Notes: generated from the letters alone by a model not told the origin. A stretch of DNA of 11,630 bases from Thermodesulfatator atlanticus (GCA_011321895.1 DROK01000229.1:1-11630), one strand, 5' to 3'. Numbered from the stretch's first letter, positions 1 to 8,706 are shown. Program-made: numbers and translations.

Positions 1-857
1 CCACCCGTTTGGCCCTGCTCTTAAGGGTCTCTCCCCTGGTGATCGGACTTACGGTGGTGGCCTTCGGCACTTCCGCCCCGGAGCTGGCCGCCACCCTGGC
101 GGCCAGCTTTAAAGGCTTGGGCGACGTGGCCTTCGGAAACGTGATCGGCTCAAATATCGCCAACCTGGGTCTGGTTTTGGGGCTTACGGCCCTGGTGCGA
201 CCGTTAAAGACCTCCTTTCGTTTTGTCACCCAGGAAGTACCCTTCATGCTCTTTACCGGGGGGCTCTTATTCGTCCTGGCCCGGGATGGGGCCCTTGGCC
301 GGACCGAAGGTCTCGTTTTCCTCTTTTTGCTGGCGGTCTTTTTGTGGTTTCTGTTCAGGCGGGAGGGTTCAGTGGCCTCTCCTTTTCCCGGAGAGGGCCC
401 GGCGCCTCCCAAAAAGATCCTCTTTTATCTGGCCGGGGTGGCCCTGGGGGTGGGGTTGCTTTCTTTCGGGGCCAACGTCCTGGTGGAAGGGGCGGTGGGA
501 CTGGCCCGCCGTTTCGGGGTCTCAGAGCGGGTCATCGGCCTTACCCTGGTGGCCTTGGGGACGAGCCTTCCCGAACTGGTCTCCACCCTGGTGGCCGCCT
601 ACCGCCGGGCCGGGGATATCATCCTGGGCAACATCATCGGTTCCAACATCATGAACGTGCTGGCCATCCTGGGCCTCACCCCGTTGATAAGGCCCTTTTC
701 TTTTTCCAAAGAGGAGGTCGTGCTGGATCTGGGGGTGATGATGGCCTTTTCGCTGGTGGCCTGGGGGATGCTGGCTTACCAGAAGGGCCTTGGTCGTTTA
801 AAAGGGGCTGTCCTTTTGGCAGGCTACCTGATCTACGTCTATTTCCTCTACCGCTGA
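1..857 (+). CDS. CaCA-family Na+/Ca2+ (cation) exchanger, 5'-truncated by the window
   Basis: Inner-membrane antiporter of the Ca2+:cation antiporter superfamily (YrbG-like), expected to exchange Ca2+ for Na+ or H+. Both diagnostic alpha repeats are visible. Counting from the TTG codon at position 9, alpha-1 has GTSAPE at residues 20-25 and GNVIGSNIAN at 43-52; alpha-2 has GTSLPE at 184-189 and GNIIGSNIMN at 207-216. The rest is mostly hydrophobic helices, with a short polar Pro-rich loop near 118-137. The frame is open to the window edge (codons ACC CGT precede the TTG), and the first transmembrane helix of the family is missing. The true start therefore lies to the left and the TTG at 9 is internal. 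The gene ends at TGA 855-857, overlapping the convergent lgt end by 10 bases. The family call is firm; the transported ions are inferred. Confidence 0.93.
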   Translation, partial: TRLALLLRVSPLVIGLTVVAFGTSAPELAATLAASFKGLGDVAFGNVIGSNIANLGLVLGLTALVRPLKTSFRFVTQEVPFMLFTGGLLFVLARDGALGRTEGLVFLFLLAVFLWFLFRREGSVASPFPGEGPAPPKKILFYLAGVALGVGLLSFGANVLVEGAVGLARRFGVSERVIGLTLVALGTSLPELVSTLVAAYRRAGDIILGNIIGSNIMNVLAILGLTPLIRPFSFSKEEVVLDLGVMMAFSLVAWGMLAYQKGLGRLKGAVLLAGYLIYVYFLYR

Positions 858-1651
858 TAGGGCCTGCACGGCTTCCTCCCCTTCCGGAAAAAATAGAAGA
901 GGAGAAGGAGCCCGGCCAGGACCATGAGGAAACAGAGCTGCTGACCCCGCGTCATCCAGCCGAAAAGGAGGGGTACCCCCGGGTCAGGTTCCCGGAAAAA
1001 TTCGATAAAGAAGCGGATGACCCCGTAAGCCAGGAGAAAAAGGGCAAATTTGGCCCCGCAGGGCCAGTCCTTGCCACGCACTTTCCACAAAAGCAGGAAA
1101 AGAAAGAGCCCTTCTCCGAGGGCTTCGTATATTTGGGAGGGGTGGCGAGGAAAAGGCCCACCTTTGGGAAAGACCATGGCCCAGGGGACGCTGGTCACCC
1201 GCCCGAAGAGTTCCCCGTTGATGAAGTTGCCGATGCGGCCAAGCCCCAGCCCAATGGGGGCCGGTACCACGAAAAGGTCCGCCCAGAACCAGAAGTTGTA
1301 ACGGTGCCTCCGGCAATAGATAAGGCCTACCACCAGGACCCCGATGAGGCCTCCATGAAAGGACATGCCTCCCCGCCAGAGGGCCGGGATTTCTAAAGGG
1401 TGGCGTAAGTAATAGTGGGGAAAATACAAAAAGACGTGACCCAGCCGGGCCCCGATGATGAGTCCCAGCGCCAGCCAGAAAATCAGGTTTTCAAGTTCAG
1501 GAATGAGTTCGGGATATTTTCTTTCCCGCAGCTGCTTTTTTACCAAAAAATAGGCGGCCAGAAACCCGAGCAGGTACATCAAACCGTACCAGCGCACCGC
1601 CAGAGGGCCAATCTTAACGATAACCGGGTCAATCTCCGGGTAAGGGATCAT
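848..1651 (-). CDS. lgt: Prolipoprotein diacylglyceryl transferase
   Basis: Integral inner-membrane enzyme that transfers diacylglycerol from phosphatidylglycerol to the lipobox cysteine of prolipoproteins, the first step of lipoprotein maturation. The recognised motifs appear in order (numbered from the Met at 1651, 267 residues): RWYGLMYLLGF near 20-30, FHGGLIG near 98-104 with the catalytic-region His, GLGRIGNFINGE near 135-146 with the essential Arg, HPSQIYE near 170-176, and RFFIEFFREPD near 213-223. About seven hydrophobic segments are present. The frame stays open to an ATG at 1705 (285 residues), but the extra 18 residues resemble no Lgt N terminus. Proteins of this family usually begin just before the P-x-x-D-P-V motif, so MIPYPEIDPV at 1651 is preferred; ATG 1660 is the alternative. 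No candidate has a strong Shine-Dalgarno sequence. It is divergent from the HTH gene at 1740. Confidence 0.95.
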   Translation of the reverse strand: MIPYPEIDPVIVKIGPLAVRWYGLMYLLGFLAAYFLVKKQLRERKYPELIPELENLIFWLALGLIIGARLGHVFLYFPHYYLRHPLEIPALWRGGMSFHGGLIGVLVVGLIYCRRHRYNFWFWADLFVVPAPIGLGLGRIGNFINGELFGRVTSVPWAMVFPKGGPFPRHPSQIYEALGEGLFLFLLLWKVRGKDWPCGAKFALFLLAYGVIRFFIEFFREPDPGVPLLFGWMTRGQQLCFLMVLAGLLLLFYFFRKGRKPCRPYQR

Positions 1652-1656
1652 GTTTT

Positions 1657-1680
1657 CCATTATAACGCGCGTTGCATTGG
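1657..1680. promoter_or_regulatory. 24-bp imperfect dyad, possible operator between lgt and the HTH gene
   Basis: Nine of twelve symmetric positions match around a centre between 1668 and 1669. The core AACGCGCGTT (1664-1673) is a perfect palindrome and the outer arms are CCA and TGG. On the - strand a TATAAT overlaps its left arm (1659-1664), seven bases before the preferred lgt ATG. The right edge lies 59 bases upstream of the HTH gene start. A protein bound here could control either or both divergent genes, and autoregulation by the adjacent HTH protein is the simplest idea. The symmetry is seen directly; its function is inference. Confidence 0.35.
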
Positions 1681-1726
1681 TGGCACTTGCTGAAAGAATG
1701 TTCATCTTTTAAGCAAAGAAAAGCGC

Positions 1727-1733
1727 AGGAGGT
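1727..1733 (+). promoter_or_regulatory. Strong Shine-Dalgarno of the HTH gene
   Basis: AGGAGGT lies six bases before ATG 1740. It fixes the start of the HTH gene and contrasts with the weak sites of the divergent lgt. Confidence 0.8.
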
Positions 1734-1739
1734 GGAAAG

Positions 1740-2360
1740 ATGCCGGTGGTAATTGGTCCTGAAGAGGTAAAGGAATTTGACGTGGACGCCATGGCCATCA
1801 GGGTCTTTTTAAAGGCCCTGGAGATCCTTGGTGGGCCAAGGAAGCTCATTGAGTACCGGAACCTTACCTGGATTACCAGTCTGATGGAGGCTGCCTACGC
1901 TATCGTGCTGGCGGAAGAAGCCTTTAAGACTGAAGACGACATCGCCGATTTCCTGGGTCTTACCCGTCAGACGGTGCGCAACATCCTGCGGGCCGACCCG
2001 GAACTGGTCATGAAAAAACTAGAAGGTGAGCTCCAGGAAAAGACCCCCCGGGCCCACACCGCCGGAGGGTTGGCCAAGATCGCCTACCAAGAGATAAAAG
2101 AAGGGCGGGACGCCTTGGTCTTCTTCTCGGCGGCCTTTCAGGAAAGTGCCAAGGTGTTGGGAGTGGGCTGGCCCGCCGAGGTCCTGGCCCGTATTAAGGG
2201 CCTTACCTGGCCCGCTTCCCCCCAGGAGGTTGCCGAAAGACTGGCCGGTCTGGTGGTGGAAGGGAAGGAACTGGCCCAGCTGGTCCAGGCCTACGAAGGG
2301 GAGATCCCTCATCCCCGGGAGCTTTTACACTTCCTGGCCCTCAAGATAAAGGAAGGTTAG
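1740..2360 (+). CDS. Helix-turn-helix protein, possibly of the KaiC-adjacent regulatory domain type
   Basis: A soluble 206-residue protein with no signal peptide or membrane segment. Residues 63-95 (TEDDIADFLGLTRQTVRNIL and the following helix) read as a helix-turn-helix. A HTAGGLAKIAYQEIKEG segment follows near 106-122, then a helical C-terminal half. From memory this layout resembles the probable regulatory domain found next to KaiC-like ATPases (TIGR03879); this was not checked, and no KaiC-like gene lies in the window. The start is well supported: AGGAGGT at 1727-1733 sits six bases before the ATG. It is divergent from lgt across a short region with a dyad, and its TAG overlaps the convergent ABC permease stop by four bases. 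DNA binding and gene regulation are inferred from the HTH only. Confidence 0.8.
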   Translation: MPVVIGPEEVKEFDVDAMAIRVFLKALEILGGPRKLIEYRNLTWITSLMEAAYAIVLAEEAFKTEDDIADFLGLTRQTVRNILRADPELVMKKLEGELQEKTPRAHTAGGLAKIAYQEIKEGRDALVFFSAAFQESAKVLGVGWPAEVLARIKGLTWPASPQEVAERLAGLVVEGKELAQLVQAYEGEIPHPRELLHFLALKIKEG

Positions 2361-3091
2361 TCTTTCGCCCTGTCTACCGAGTGGTAGGCCAAAAGAAGAC
2401 CCAGGGCCGCCAGTAGTACAAGGAGGGCCAGGGAGCCCCAGCGGAGGCCCTCCCCGTAAGCCGCCTGCCGGATCAGCCTGGCAGCATGGGTAAGGGGCAG
2501 GGCCTTAAGGAGCAATTGCACCGGGGCGGGCATGTTTTCGATGGGGAAGAAGGTACCCCCTAGGAAGGCCATGGGGGTAATAATGAAATTGGTGACCAGG
2601 GCCTGGTCGGCGTGAGATTTTATGATCATGGCGGAAGTGACTCCTAAAGAGGCAAAGATGAAGGCGTTTAAGATGACGCCGGCCCAGAAGCCCGGCCCGT
2701 AAAAGAAATGTACCCCTGCCAGAGAGGTGATGAGGAGGATTACCCCTACGGAGAGCAGGGCCCTGGTGACGCCGGATAGGATCTCCCCCAGCACGTAGGC
2801 CAGGTTTGAGATGGGTGCTGCCTGGAATTCTTCAAATACCTTGAGATAGAAGCGGGCCACGTTGATCTCGACGTTGATGCCGAAACCCTGGGTCATGGAA
2901 GAGGCGGCGATAAGACCGGGGATGAGAAATTCGAGGTAGGGCCTTCCCCCGACCTGGAGTTCTTTTCCCAGACCAAAACCAAAGGCCACCAGGTAGAGGG
3001 TAGGGGAGACGGAAAAGGAAAGGAGCATGCGGGGCAGCCTGTGCCAGATGATAAGCAGCTCACGCAGGTAAACCGCCACAAAACCTTTCAT
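2357..3091 (-). CDS. ABC-2 type transporter permease
   Basis: Membrane subunit (244 residues) of an ABC exporter of the ABC-2 / DrrB-NodJ type. About six hydrophobic helices can be seen near residues 20-40, 55-75, 98-124, 132-156, 165-185 and 217-236. The family-typical FLGGTFFPIENMP stretch lies near 176-188, after the fifth helix, and an amphipathic N-terminal segment precedes the first. It starts five bases after the stop of the cognate ATPase gene. AAGGG directly before the ATG overlaps the upstream TAA, which suggests translational coupling. It is the last gene of the icd-leuS-ABC run and ends four bases inside the convergent HTH gene. The substrate cannot be told from sequence; drugs, lipids or polysaccharides are all handled by relatives. 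Confidence 0.9.
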   Translation of the reverse strand: MKGFVAVYLRELLIIWHRLPRMLLSFSVSPTLYLVAFGFGLGKELQVGGRPYLEFLIPGLIAASSMTQGFGINVEINVARFYLKVFEEFQAAPISNLAYVLGEILSGVTRALLSVGVILLITSLAGVHFFYGPGFWAGVILNAFIFASLGVTSAMIIKSHADQALVTNFIITPMAFLGGTFFPIENMPAPVQLLLKALPLTHAARLIRQAAYGEGLRWGSLALLVLLAALGLLLAYHSVDRAKD

Positions 3092-3096
3092 AGCCC

Positions 3097-3948
3097 TTAC
3101 ACCTTTCGGCCCGTGAAATACACAAAGGCGTCTTCCAGATTTACCCTCCTGATCGTAATGGTCTGGCTCTGGCCGGAGAGTTCCAGGGCGAATTTTTCGG
3201 CTTCCTCCCGGTTCCTGAAATATTTGGTTTCAAGGCCCTCTTCTTTGACCACGTCCACCGCAAACTCCCCCAGTCTGGCTATCAGGGCCTTGGGGGTATC
3301 TTCGATGACGATCTGGCCCCTGTCAATAAAAGCCACCCGGTCCGCCAGGAACTCGGCCTCCTCGATGTAATGGGTGGTAAGGAAGATGGTGGTGCCCCGT
3401 TGTTGGATACGTTTGATAAGTCCCCACAGCCTGCGCCTGATGTGGGGATCAAGCCCCACGGTGGGTTCGTCCAGGAAAAGGATTTTGGGCTGGTGAAGCA
3501 GGGCCCGGATAATGAGGAGCCTGCGGCGCATACCCCCTGAGAGGGTGCGGACCTTGTGGTTTTTGCGGGGCAGGAGATCGGCAAAGGTGAGCAACTCCTC
3601 CGCCCGCCTTCTTATTTCCCTTTGGCTGAGACCAAAAAGGAGGCCGTGGATGAGGAGGTTTTCGTAGAGGGTCAATTCCAGATCGAGGTTGATGGTCTGG
3701 GGCACCAGCCCGGCGAGCCTTTTGGCCTTTACGGGCTCACCAAAGACGTCCACGTCAAAAAAGAAGGCCCTGCCCGCGGTGGGTCTGGTAAGCCCGGAAA
3801 GGATCCGGATGGTGGTGGTCTTCCCCGCCCCGTTGGGGCCCAAAAAGGCAAAAAGGATCTGGGGGGCGATACGAAAAGATATACCGCGCAGGGCCTTTAT
3901 CGGCCCGTACTCCTTGACCAGATTTTCTACCCGGACGGCGTCCACCAA
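3097..3948 (-). CDS. ABC transporter ATP-binding protein (DrrA/NodI-like)
   Basis: Cytoplasmic ATPase (283 residues) that powers the ABC-2 permease encoded next to it. All nucleotide-binding motifs are intact: Walker A GPNGAGKTT at 37-45, Q-loop Gln84, signature LSGGM at 136-140, Walker B ILFLDE at 156-161, D-loop GLDP at 165-168 and the H-loop His193. The C-terminal extension after about 220 ends in NLEDAFVYFTGRKV, typical of DrrA/CcmA-like exporter ATPases. The proposed start is a TTG two bases after the leuS stop; the next codon is GTG (3945) and could serve instead. No clear Shine-Dalgarno precedes either, so reinitiation after leuS is likely. The family is certain; the exported substrate is unknown. 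Confidence 0.94.
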   Translation of the reverse strand: MVDAVRVENLVKEYGPIKALRGISFRIAPQILFAFLGPNGAGKTTTIRILSGLTRPTAGRAFFFDVDVFGEPVKAKRLAGLVPQTINLDLELTLYENLLIHGLLFGLSQREIRRRAEELLTFADLLPRKNHKVRTLSGGMRRRLLIIRALLHQPKILFLDEPTVGLDPHIRRRLWGLIKRIQQRGTTIFLTTHYIEEAEFLADRVAFIDRGQIVIEDTPKALIARLGEFAVDVVKEEGLETKYFRNREEAEKFALELSGQSQTITIRRVNLEDAFVYFTGRKV

Positions 3949-3950
3949 CT

Positions 3951-6545
3951 TTAGCGGGCCACAAAATTGATAAGGCGACCGGGGACAAAAATGACCTTTT
4001 TGATCTCCTTTCCTTCCAGGTGGCGTCTCACCTTTTCACTTTTGAGGGCCAGGTCCTTGATTTCTTCTTCCCCGGCCTCCACCGGGACCTTTAGCTGGTC
4101 CCGCACCTTGCCGTTTACCTGGACCACGATGTTTATCTCTTCAGCCTTAAGGGCCTCTTCCTGAGGTTCGGGCCAGGGGGCCTCGGCGATCAGTCCCTCG
4201 TGTTCCAGCCTCTCCCAGAGCTCTTCACAGAGGTGAGGGGCCATGGGGGAGAGGAGCAGGAGGATGTTTTCCACCGTCTCCCTCATGACCGCCCAGAAGG
4301 GGCCGGTGGGTTTTTCTTTGTTCAAAGTTTCGAAACAGAGGTTTACCAGTTCCATAACCGCGGCGATAGCGGTGTTGAAGTGGTAGCGTTCTTCTATGTC
4401 TTCCGTCACCTTCTTTATGGTCTGGTGGGTTTTACGCCTGAGTTCTTTAAGATGGGCGGGAAGTTCCTGCTGGGCCCCCTCATAAGGTGAGACCCGCTTT
4501 AATTCCTCAAGATTTTCTTCTACCAGACGGAAGACCCGCTGGAGAAAACGAAAGGCCCCTTCCAGGCCCTGCTCGCTCCATTCCAGGTCCCTTTCCGGGG
4601 GCGCCGCAAAGAGGATAAAGAGTCTGACCGCGTCGGCCCCGTAACGTCTGATCATCTCCCCGGGGTCGACCACGTTACATTTGCTCTTGGACATCTTTTC
4701 AAAGCGACCTATTTCGACCTTGGCCCCGCAGCCTTCTTTGAGACAGGTCCCTTCCGGGGAGACCTCTTCCGGGTAAAGCCACCCGTGGCGGGGACAGCGG
4801 TAGGTCTCTTTTAAGACCATGCCCTGGGTCAGGAGGCGCTCAAAGGGTTCGTCCAGGTCGAGGTAGCCAAGGTCCCTGAGCACCTTGGTAAAAAAGCGGG
4901 CGTAGAGGAGGTGTAAAATGGCGTGTTCGATGCCCCCGATATACTGGTCTACGGGAAGCCAGTAGGAGACCCTCTCCTTATCAAGGGGTTCCCGGGCCTT
5001 GGGACAGGCAAAACGGGCAAAGTACCAAGAAGATTCCACAAAGGTATCAAAGGTATCTGTTTCCCGGCGGGCCGGCTTGCCACACCGGGGGCAGGTCGTT
5101 TCCACAAAGGACTTGAGGCGGGGCAGGGGAGAGCGCCCCTTCTCGTCCAGTTCCGCTTCAAGGGGGAGTTTCACCGGTAGATTTTCTATTTTTTCCGGTA
5201 CGATACCGCAATCGGCACAATAGATGACCGGGATGGGGCAGCCCCAATAACGCTGGCGTGAGACCCCCCAGTCGCGCAGGCGGTAGGTGATCTTCTTGCG
5301 CCCCAGGCCTTTTTCTTCCAGGTAAGCCACCACTTTCTTTTTGCCCTCTTCACTTGGCAGCCCGGAGAAGGGCCCTGAATTCACCATCACCCCCGGCTCT
5401 TCGTAGGCCTTATCAAGCTTTGCAGGATCCAGGTCCTGGTCCTCTGGCTTTATGACCACTTTAACGGGCAGGCCGTATTTTTGGGCAAATTCAAAGTCCC
5501 GCTGGTCGTGGGCCGGCACCCCCATGACCGCCCCGGTCCCGTATTCCATGAGGACAAAGTTGGCGGCAAAGACTGGGATCTTTTCTCCGGTTAAGGGATG
5601 CCTGGCATAGGCCTTGAGAAAAAGGCCTTTTTTCTCAAAGAGCCCTTCTTCTATCTGACGCCTGGCCCGCCTTGTTTCCTCTAAAAAGGCCTCAAATTCC
5701 TTCATGAGTTCTGCATCTTGCGCTGCAAGTTTCCGGGCCAGGGGATGTTCCGGGGAAAGGCTGATAAAAGTTACGCCGTAGATGGTATCCGGCCTGGTGG
5801 TAAAGACCGTGATCTCTTCTTCTCCTTCCACCAGGGGGAAACGGATCTCCGCCCCTTCGCTTTTGCCGATCCAGTTGATTTGCATGGAAAGTACTTTGTC
5901 AGGCCATTTCCCCCTCAGTTTTTCTATGTCCTGCAGGAGTTCTTCCGCGTAGGCGGTTATTTTGAGGAACCAGCCCTCCATTTCCTTCTGGATGACCTCT
6001 TCCCCGCACCGCCAGCAACGTCCTTCTTCCACCTGTTCGTTGGCCAGCACAGTCTGGCAGTGTTCACACCAGTTAACGGTGGTCTTTTTACGGTAGGCCA
6101 GGCCCCGTTCCAGCATTTCGATGAAAAAACGCTGTTCGTGCTGGTAATAGTCGGGGTCACAGGTGGCAAATTCTCTTTCCCAGTCATAAGAGAGGCCGAG
6201 GCGCTTTAACTGGCGACGCATATAGGCGATATTTTCGTAGGTCCACCGGGCCGGGTGGGTGCCGTGTTTTAAGGCGGCGTTTTCGGCAGGTAACCCGAAG
6301 GCATCCCATCCCATGGGGTGGAGGACGTTTTCCCCCCGCATGCGGCGGAAACGGGCGATCACGTCTCCGATGGAATAATTACGCACGTGGCCCATGTGGA
6401 TCCGGCCGGAGGGATAGGGGAACATCTCCAGTACGTAATATTTGGGTCTTGAAGGGTCCAGGTCTTCGGCCTTAAAGACCTGCCTTTTTTCCCATACCTC
6501 CTGCCACTTTTTTTCGATGGCCTCAAAATCATATTTGCGCGCCAT
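3951..6545 (-). CDS. leuS: Leucyl-tRNA synthetase
   Basis: Class I synthetase that charges tRNA-Leu with leucine in the cytoplasm. It has 864 residues, close to the usual bacterial length of about 860. The HIGH motif is HMGH at 50-53 and the KMSKS loop is KMSKS at 617-621. The CP1 editing domain, which hydrolyses mischarged products, lies at about 225-415 with TTRPDT (249-254) and PAHDQRD with the conserved Asp347. Two pairs of CxxC-type cysteines (160/163 with 177/180, and 443/446 with 485/488) and Cys584/601/606 in the short leucine-specific insert suggest bound zinc, as in some thermophile enzymes. An anticodon-binding helical domain and a C-terminal domain ending [14 protein letters not shown] follow. 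AAGGAGG at 6555-6561 lies nine bases before the ATG. It is 24 bases downstream of icd. Confidence 0.98.
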   Translation of the reverse strand: MARKYDFEAIEKKWQEVWEKRQVFKAEDLDPSRPKYYVLEMFPYPSGRIHMGHVRNYSIGDVIARFRRMRGENVLHPMGWDAFGLPAENAALKHGTHPARWTYENIAYMRRQLKRLGLSYDWEREFATCDPDYYQHEQRFFIEMLERGLAYRKKTTVNWCEHCQTVLANEQVEEGRCWRCGEEVIQKEMEGWFLKITAYAEELLQDIEKLRGKWPDKVLSMQINWIGKSEGAEIRFPLVEGEEEITVFTTRPDTIYGVTFISLSPEHPLARKLAAQDAELMKEFEAFLEETRRARRQIEEGLFEKKGLFLKAYARHPLTGEKIPVFAANFVLMEYGTGAVMGVPAHDQRDFEFAQKYGLPVKVVIKPEDQDLDPAKLDKAYEEPGVMVNSGPFSGLPSEEGKKKVVAYLEEKGLGRKKITYRLRDWGVSRQRYWGCPIPVIYCADCGIVPEKIENLPVKLPLEAELDEKGRSPLPRLKSFVETTCPRCGKPARRETDTFDTFVESSWYFARFACPKAREPLDKERVSYWLPVDQYIGGIEHAILHLLYARFFTKVLRDLGYLDLDEPFERLLTQGMVLKETYRCPRHGWLYPEEVSPEGTCLKEGCGAKVEIGRFEKMSKSKCNVVDPGEMIRRYGADAVRLFILFAAPPERDLEWSEQGLEGAFRFLQRVFRLVEENLEELKRVSPYEGAQQELPAHLKELRRKTHQTIKKVTEDIEERYHFNTAIAAVMELVNLCFETLNKEKPTGPFWAVMRETVENILLLLSPMAPHLCEELWERLEHEGLIAEAPWPEPQEEALKAEEINIVVQVNGKVRDQLKVPVEAGEEEIKDLALKSEKVRRHLEGKEIKKVIFVPGRLINFVAR

Positions 6546-6569
6546 AGCGCCCCGCCTCCTTGGCTGGTT

Positions 6570-7796
6570 TTAGAGTTCTTTGATCTTCTCCACCACGTAT
6601 TGGCCAAATTCAGAACACTTTACTTCCTTGGCCCCTTCAATTTGCCGGGCCAGGTCGTAGGTGACCACCTTGTCCTGCACGGCCCGGGAAATACCTTCCC
6701 AGATGAGGTCTTTTACCTCTTTCCAGCCCAGATATTCAAACATCATGGCCCCTGAGAGGATGACTGAGCTCGGGTTTACCTTATCCTGGCCGGCGTATTT
6801 GGGGGCTGAGCCGTGGGTGGCCTCAAACACGGCGTAACCGTCTCCGATATTGGCCCCGGGGGCCATACCAAGCCCACCGACCTGGGCGGCCAGGGCGTCG
6901 GACATGTAGTCACCGTTAAGGTTGGGCATGGCCAGGACGTCGTATTCCGCCGGGCGCAGGAGGGCCCACTGAAACATGGCGTCGGCGATGCGGTCGTTGA
7001 TAAGGATTTTGCCCTCCGGAAGCTGGCCGCCGTATTTTTCCCAAAGTTCTTCCTCGGTCACGGTAACGTCGCCGAATTCTTCTTTGGCCAGCTCGTACCC
7101 CCAGTTCCGAAAGGCACCTTCGGTGAATTTCATGATATTGCCTTTGTGCACCAGGGTCACACTCTTGCGCCCGTGCTCCAGGGCGTACTGGATGGCCTTG
7201 CGCACGTGCCGTCTGGTGCCAAAACGGCTGATGGGCTTAAGACCTATGCCTGAATCTTCCCGGATTTCTTTGCCCAGCTCTTCTTTTACAAAGGCGATGA
7301 TCTTTTTGGCCTCGGGGGAGCCTGCTTCCCATTCCAGTCCCGCGTAGACGTCTTCGGTATTTTCCCGAAAGACCACCATGTCCACCAGCTCGGGGTGTTT
7401 GACCGGGCTGGGGACCCCGGGGACCCATTTCACCGGGCGCACGCAGGAATAGAGGTCAAGCACCTGTCTGATGGTCACGTTCAGGCTCCGGAAGCCTCCC
7501 CCCACCGGGGTGGTCAGGGGGCCCTTGATAGAGACCACGTGTTCCCGCATGGCCTGAAGGGTTTCCTCCGGAAGATATTGGCCGGTCTCTTTATAGGCCT
7601 TTTCCCCGGCGAGAATTTCTTTCCAGTGGACTTTGCGTTTTCCTCCGTAAGCCTTCTCCACGGCGGCGTTCCACACGGGGATGGCCGCCCGCATAATGTC
7701 AGGGCCTGTGCCGTCACCTTCAATGTAAGGAATGATTGGTTCGTCAGGGACTATAAGCTTGTGATCTTCGGTGAGTCTTATTTTTTCTGCCGCCAT
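6570..7796 (-). CDS. icd: NADP-dependent isocitrate dehydrogenase
   Basis: TCA-cycle enzyme that oxidatively decarboxylates isocitrate to 2-oxoglutarate, cytoplasmic and probably homodimeric. Its 408 residues align by eye with E. coli Icd (416). [16 protein letters not shown] carries Ser104, the equivalent of the E. coli phosphorylated Ser113. Substrate Arg residues follow, with Tyr151 and Lys218 as catalytic residues and Asp296/Asp300 among the metal ligands. Lys333-Tyr334 after HGSAP, and Tyr380/Arg384 in TYDLAR, match the E. coli residues that select NADP+ over NAD+. AAGGAGGG at 7800-7807 precedes the ATG by three bases, and a good promoter lies just upstream. It is the first gene of the run into leuS. 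Whether Ser104 is phosphorylated is unknown; no AceK kinase gene is in the window. Confidence 0.97.
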   Translation of the reverse strand: MAAEKIRLTEDHKLIVPDEPIIPYIEGDGTGPDIMRAAIPVWNAAVEKAYGGKRKVHWKEILAGEKAYKETGQYLPEETLQAMREHVVSIKGPLTTPVGGGFRSLNVTIRQVLDLYSCVRPVKWVPGVPSPVKHPELVDMVVFRENTEDVYAGLEWEAGSPEAKKIIAFVKEELGKEIREDSGIGLKPISRFGTRRHVRKAIQYALEHGRKSVTLVHKGNIMKFTEGAFRNWGYELAKEEFGDVTVTEEELWEKYGGQLPEGKILINDRIADAMFQWALLRPAEYDVLAMPNLNGDYMSDALAAQVGGLGMAPGANIGDGYAVFEATHGSAPKYAGQDKVNPSSVILSGAMMFEYLGWKEVKDLIWEGISRAVQDKVVTYDLARQIEGAKEVKCSEFGQYVVEKIKEL

Positions 7797-7834
7797 ATTC
7801 CCTCCTTATCTTCCAAAACTGTGGTTGCGCGTCT

Positions 7835-7863
7835 TTTAAAACATGGATCGCCTATGATATCAA
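7835..7863 (-). promoter_or_regulatory. icd: Candidate sigma70-type promoter of icd-leuS-ABC
   Basis: Reading the - strand, a -35 TTGATA (7863-7858) and a -10 TTTAAA (7840-7835) are separated by 17 bases. They match the consensus at five of six and four of six positions. Initiation near 7828 would give a leader of about 30 bases ending in the strong AAGGAGGG site before icd. It shares the 73-base divergent space with the DUF89 gene. Assigned by eye. Confidence 0.45.
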
Positions 7864-7869
7864 CAAATT

Positions 7870-8706
7870 ATGTCTTATAAACAGTTGCCGGAATATTGTC
7901 GCCCCTGTCTGGAAAGACTGGCCCGTCAGGCCATGACTCTGGCGTGTTCCCCTACTCAAGAACATTTGGAGCTTGCCCTGGCCTGGCTTGATGAACTTTA
8001 CAGCCCGGAAGTCCCTCCCCCGGTGATAGCCTCCCGCTTACATCTACGGATCAAAAAGTATTGCGGGAACGAAGACCCTTACGCCCCCTTAAAAGAAAAA
8101 GAGATAGCCCTGGCCCGCGAGATAGTCCCCAGACTCCGGCCCCGTTACGAAGGGGAGCCCGGGAAACTCTTCTATTTTTCCCTTTTGGGCAACGCCATAG
8201 ATTTTTTCAGGCCTTACCCGGAGATCGAGGCCGCTTTTGAGGCCGGAGTCACCCTGGCCATAGATCACCTCCCCATTTTGCTTAAGAGGTTGGAAAAGGC
8301 CCGTACTTTTCTCCTGCTTACGGATAACGCCGGCGAAGTCTTCTTTGACCTGCCCCTGCTTTCCTTCCTTAGGGAACGGGGCCTTGAGGTCTTCTACGCC
8401 GTAAAACCCAAACCCATCCAGAACGACCTTTCTCTGGCTGATCTTGAAAGGCTTGGGCTTTCTCTTCCGGCCCGGGTAGTCTCCACCGGGGCCGAGATGG
8501 TGGGGCTTTTGCTCGAAGAGGCCTCCTCATCTTTTAAGGAACTTTATTTTGGGTCCGACGTGGTGGCGGCCAAAGGTATGGGACATTTTGAGACCCTGGT
8601 AAACGACCCTCAAAGAGAGCTATTTTTCCTCCTCTGTGCCAAATGTGTCCCGGTGGCCCGGGCCCTCGGTGTAAAGGTAAACGACTACGTGGTCTTCAAG
8701 TCATGA
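7870..8706 (+). CDS. DUF89 / ARMT1-like family protein (putative metal-dependent damage-control phosphatase)
   Basis: A 278-residue soluble protein of the DUF89 family, whose studied members are metal-dependent phosphatases acting on damaged or unwanted phosphometabolites. Visible family features are CRPC at 10-13, LGNAIDF near 106-112, LTDNAGEVFFDLPLL at 150-164 (Asp152, Asn153 and Asp160 near the metal site), VKPKPIQND at 178-186, and SDVVAAKGMGHFETL at 229-243 with Asp230 and Lys235. A second cysteine pair, CAKC at 256-259, is near the end. Pairs of cysteines of this kind occur in prokaryotic members and may bind metal. No Shine-Dalgarno precedes the ATG; TATGAT at 7853-7858 sits 11 bases upstream, so the mRNA could be nearly leaderless. 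The stop overlaps the next gene by ATGA. The substrate is unknown. Confidence 0.87.
   Translation: MSYKQLPEYCRPCLERLARQAMTLACSPTQEHLELALAWLDELYSPEVPPPVIASRLHLRIKKYCGNEDPYAPLKEKEIALAREIVPRLRPRYEGEPGKLFYFSLLGNAIDFFRPYPEIEAAFEAGVTLAIDHLPILLKRLEKARTFLLLTDNAGEVFFDLPLLSFLRERGLEVFYAVKPKPIQNDLSLADLERLGLSLPARVVSTGAEMVGLLLEEASSSFKELYFGSDVVAAKGMGHFETLVNDPQRELFFLLCAKCVPVARALGVKVNDYVVFKS

Noticed and set aside
344..1396. 350-codon open frame on the + strand across the CaCA end and antisense to lgt
   Set aside because: Its translation is Pro/Gly/Arg-rich low-complexity text with no family features, and both true genes beneath it are secure. Strong third-position G/C creates such frames.
5718..6209. 163-codon open frame antisense to leuS
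   Set aside because: It lies wholly inside leuS, lacks a ribosome site and reads as a mirror of the LeuS codons.
6813..7253. 146-codon open frame antisense to icd
   Set aside because: Composition is a Gly/His/Val-rich shadow of icd on the other strand, with no motifs.
7834..7841. TTTTAAAA palindrome in the icd/DUF89 intergenic region as an operator
   Set aside because: Only eight AT bases with no extension of symmetry, and explained by the proposed icd -10 box.
7395..7880. 161-codon open frame antisense to the start of icd and running into the DUF89 start
   Set aside because: No recognisable domain and no ribosome site. It spans the divergent promoter region.
8643..8702. 20-codon upstream extension of the DUF5658-like gene
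   Set aside because: It is the out-of-frame reading of the DUF89 C terminus. The ATGA overlap at 8703 gives a natural start.
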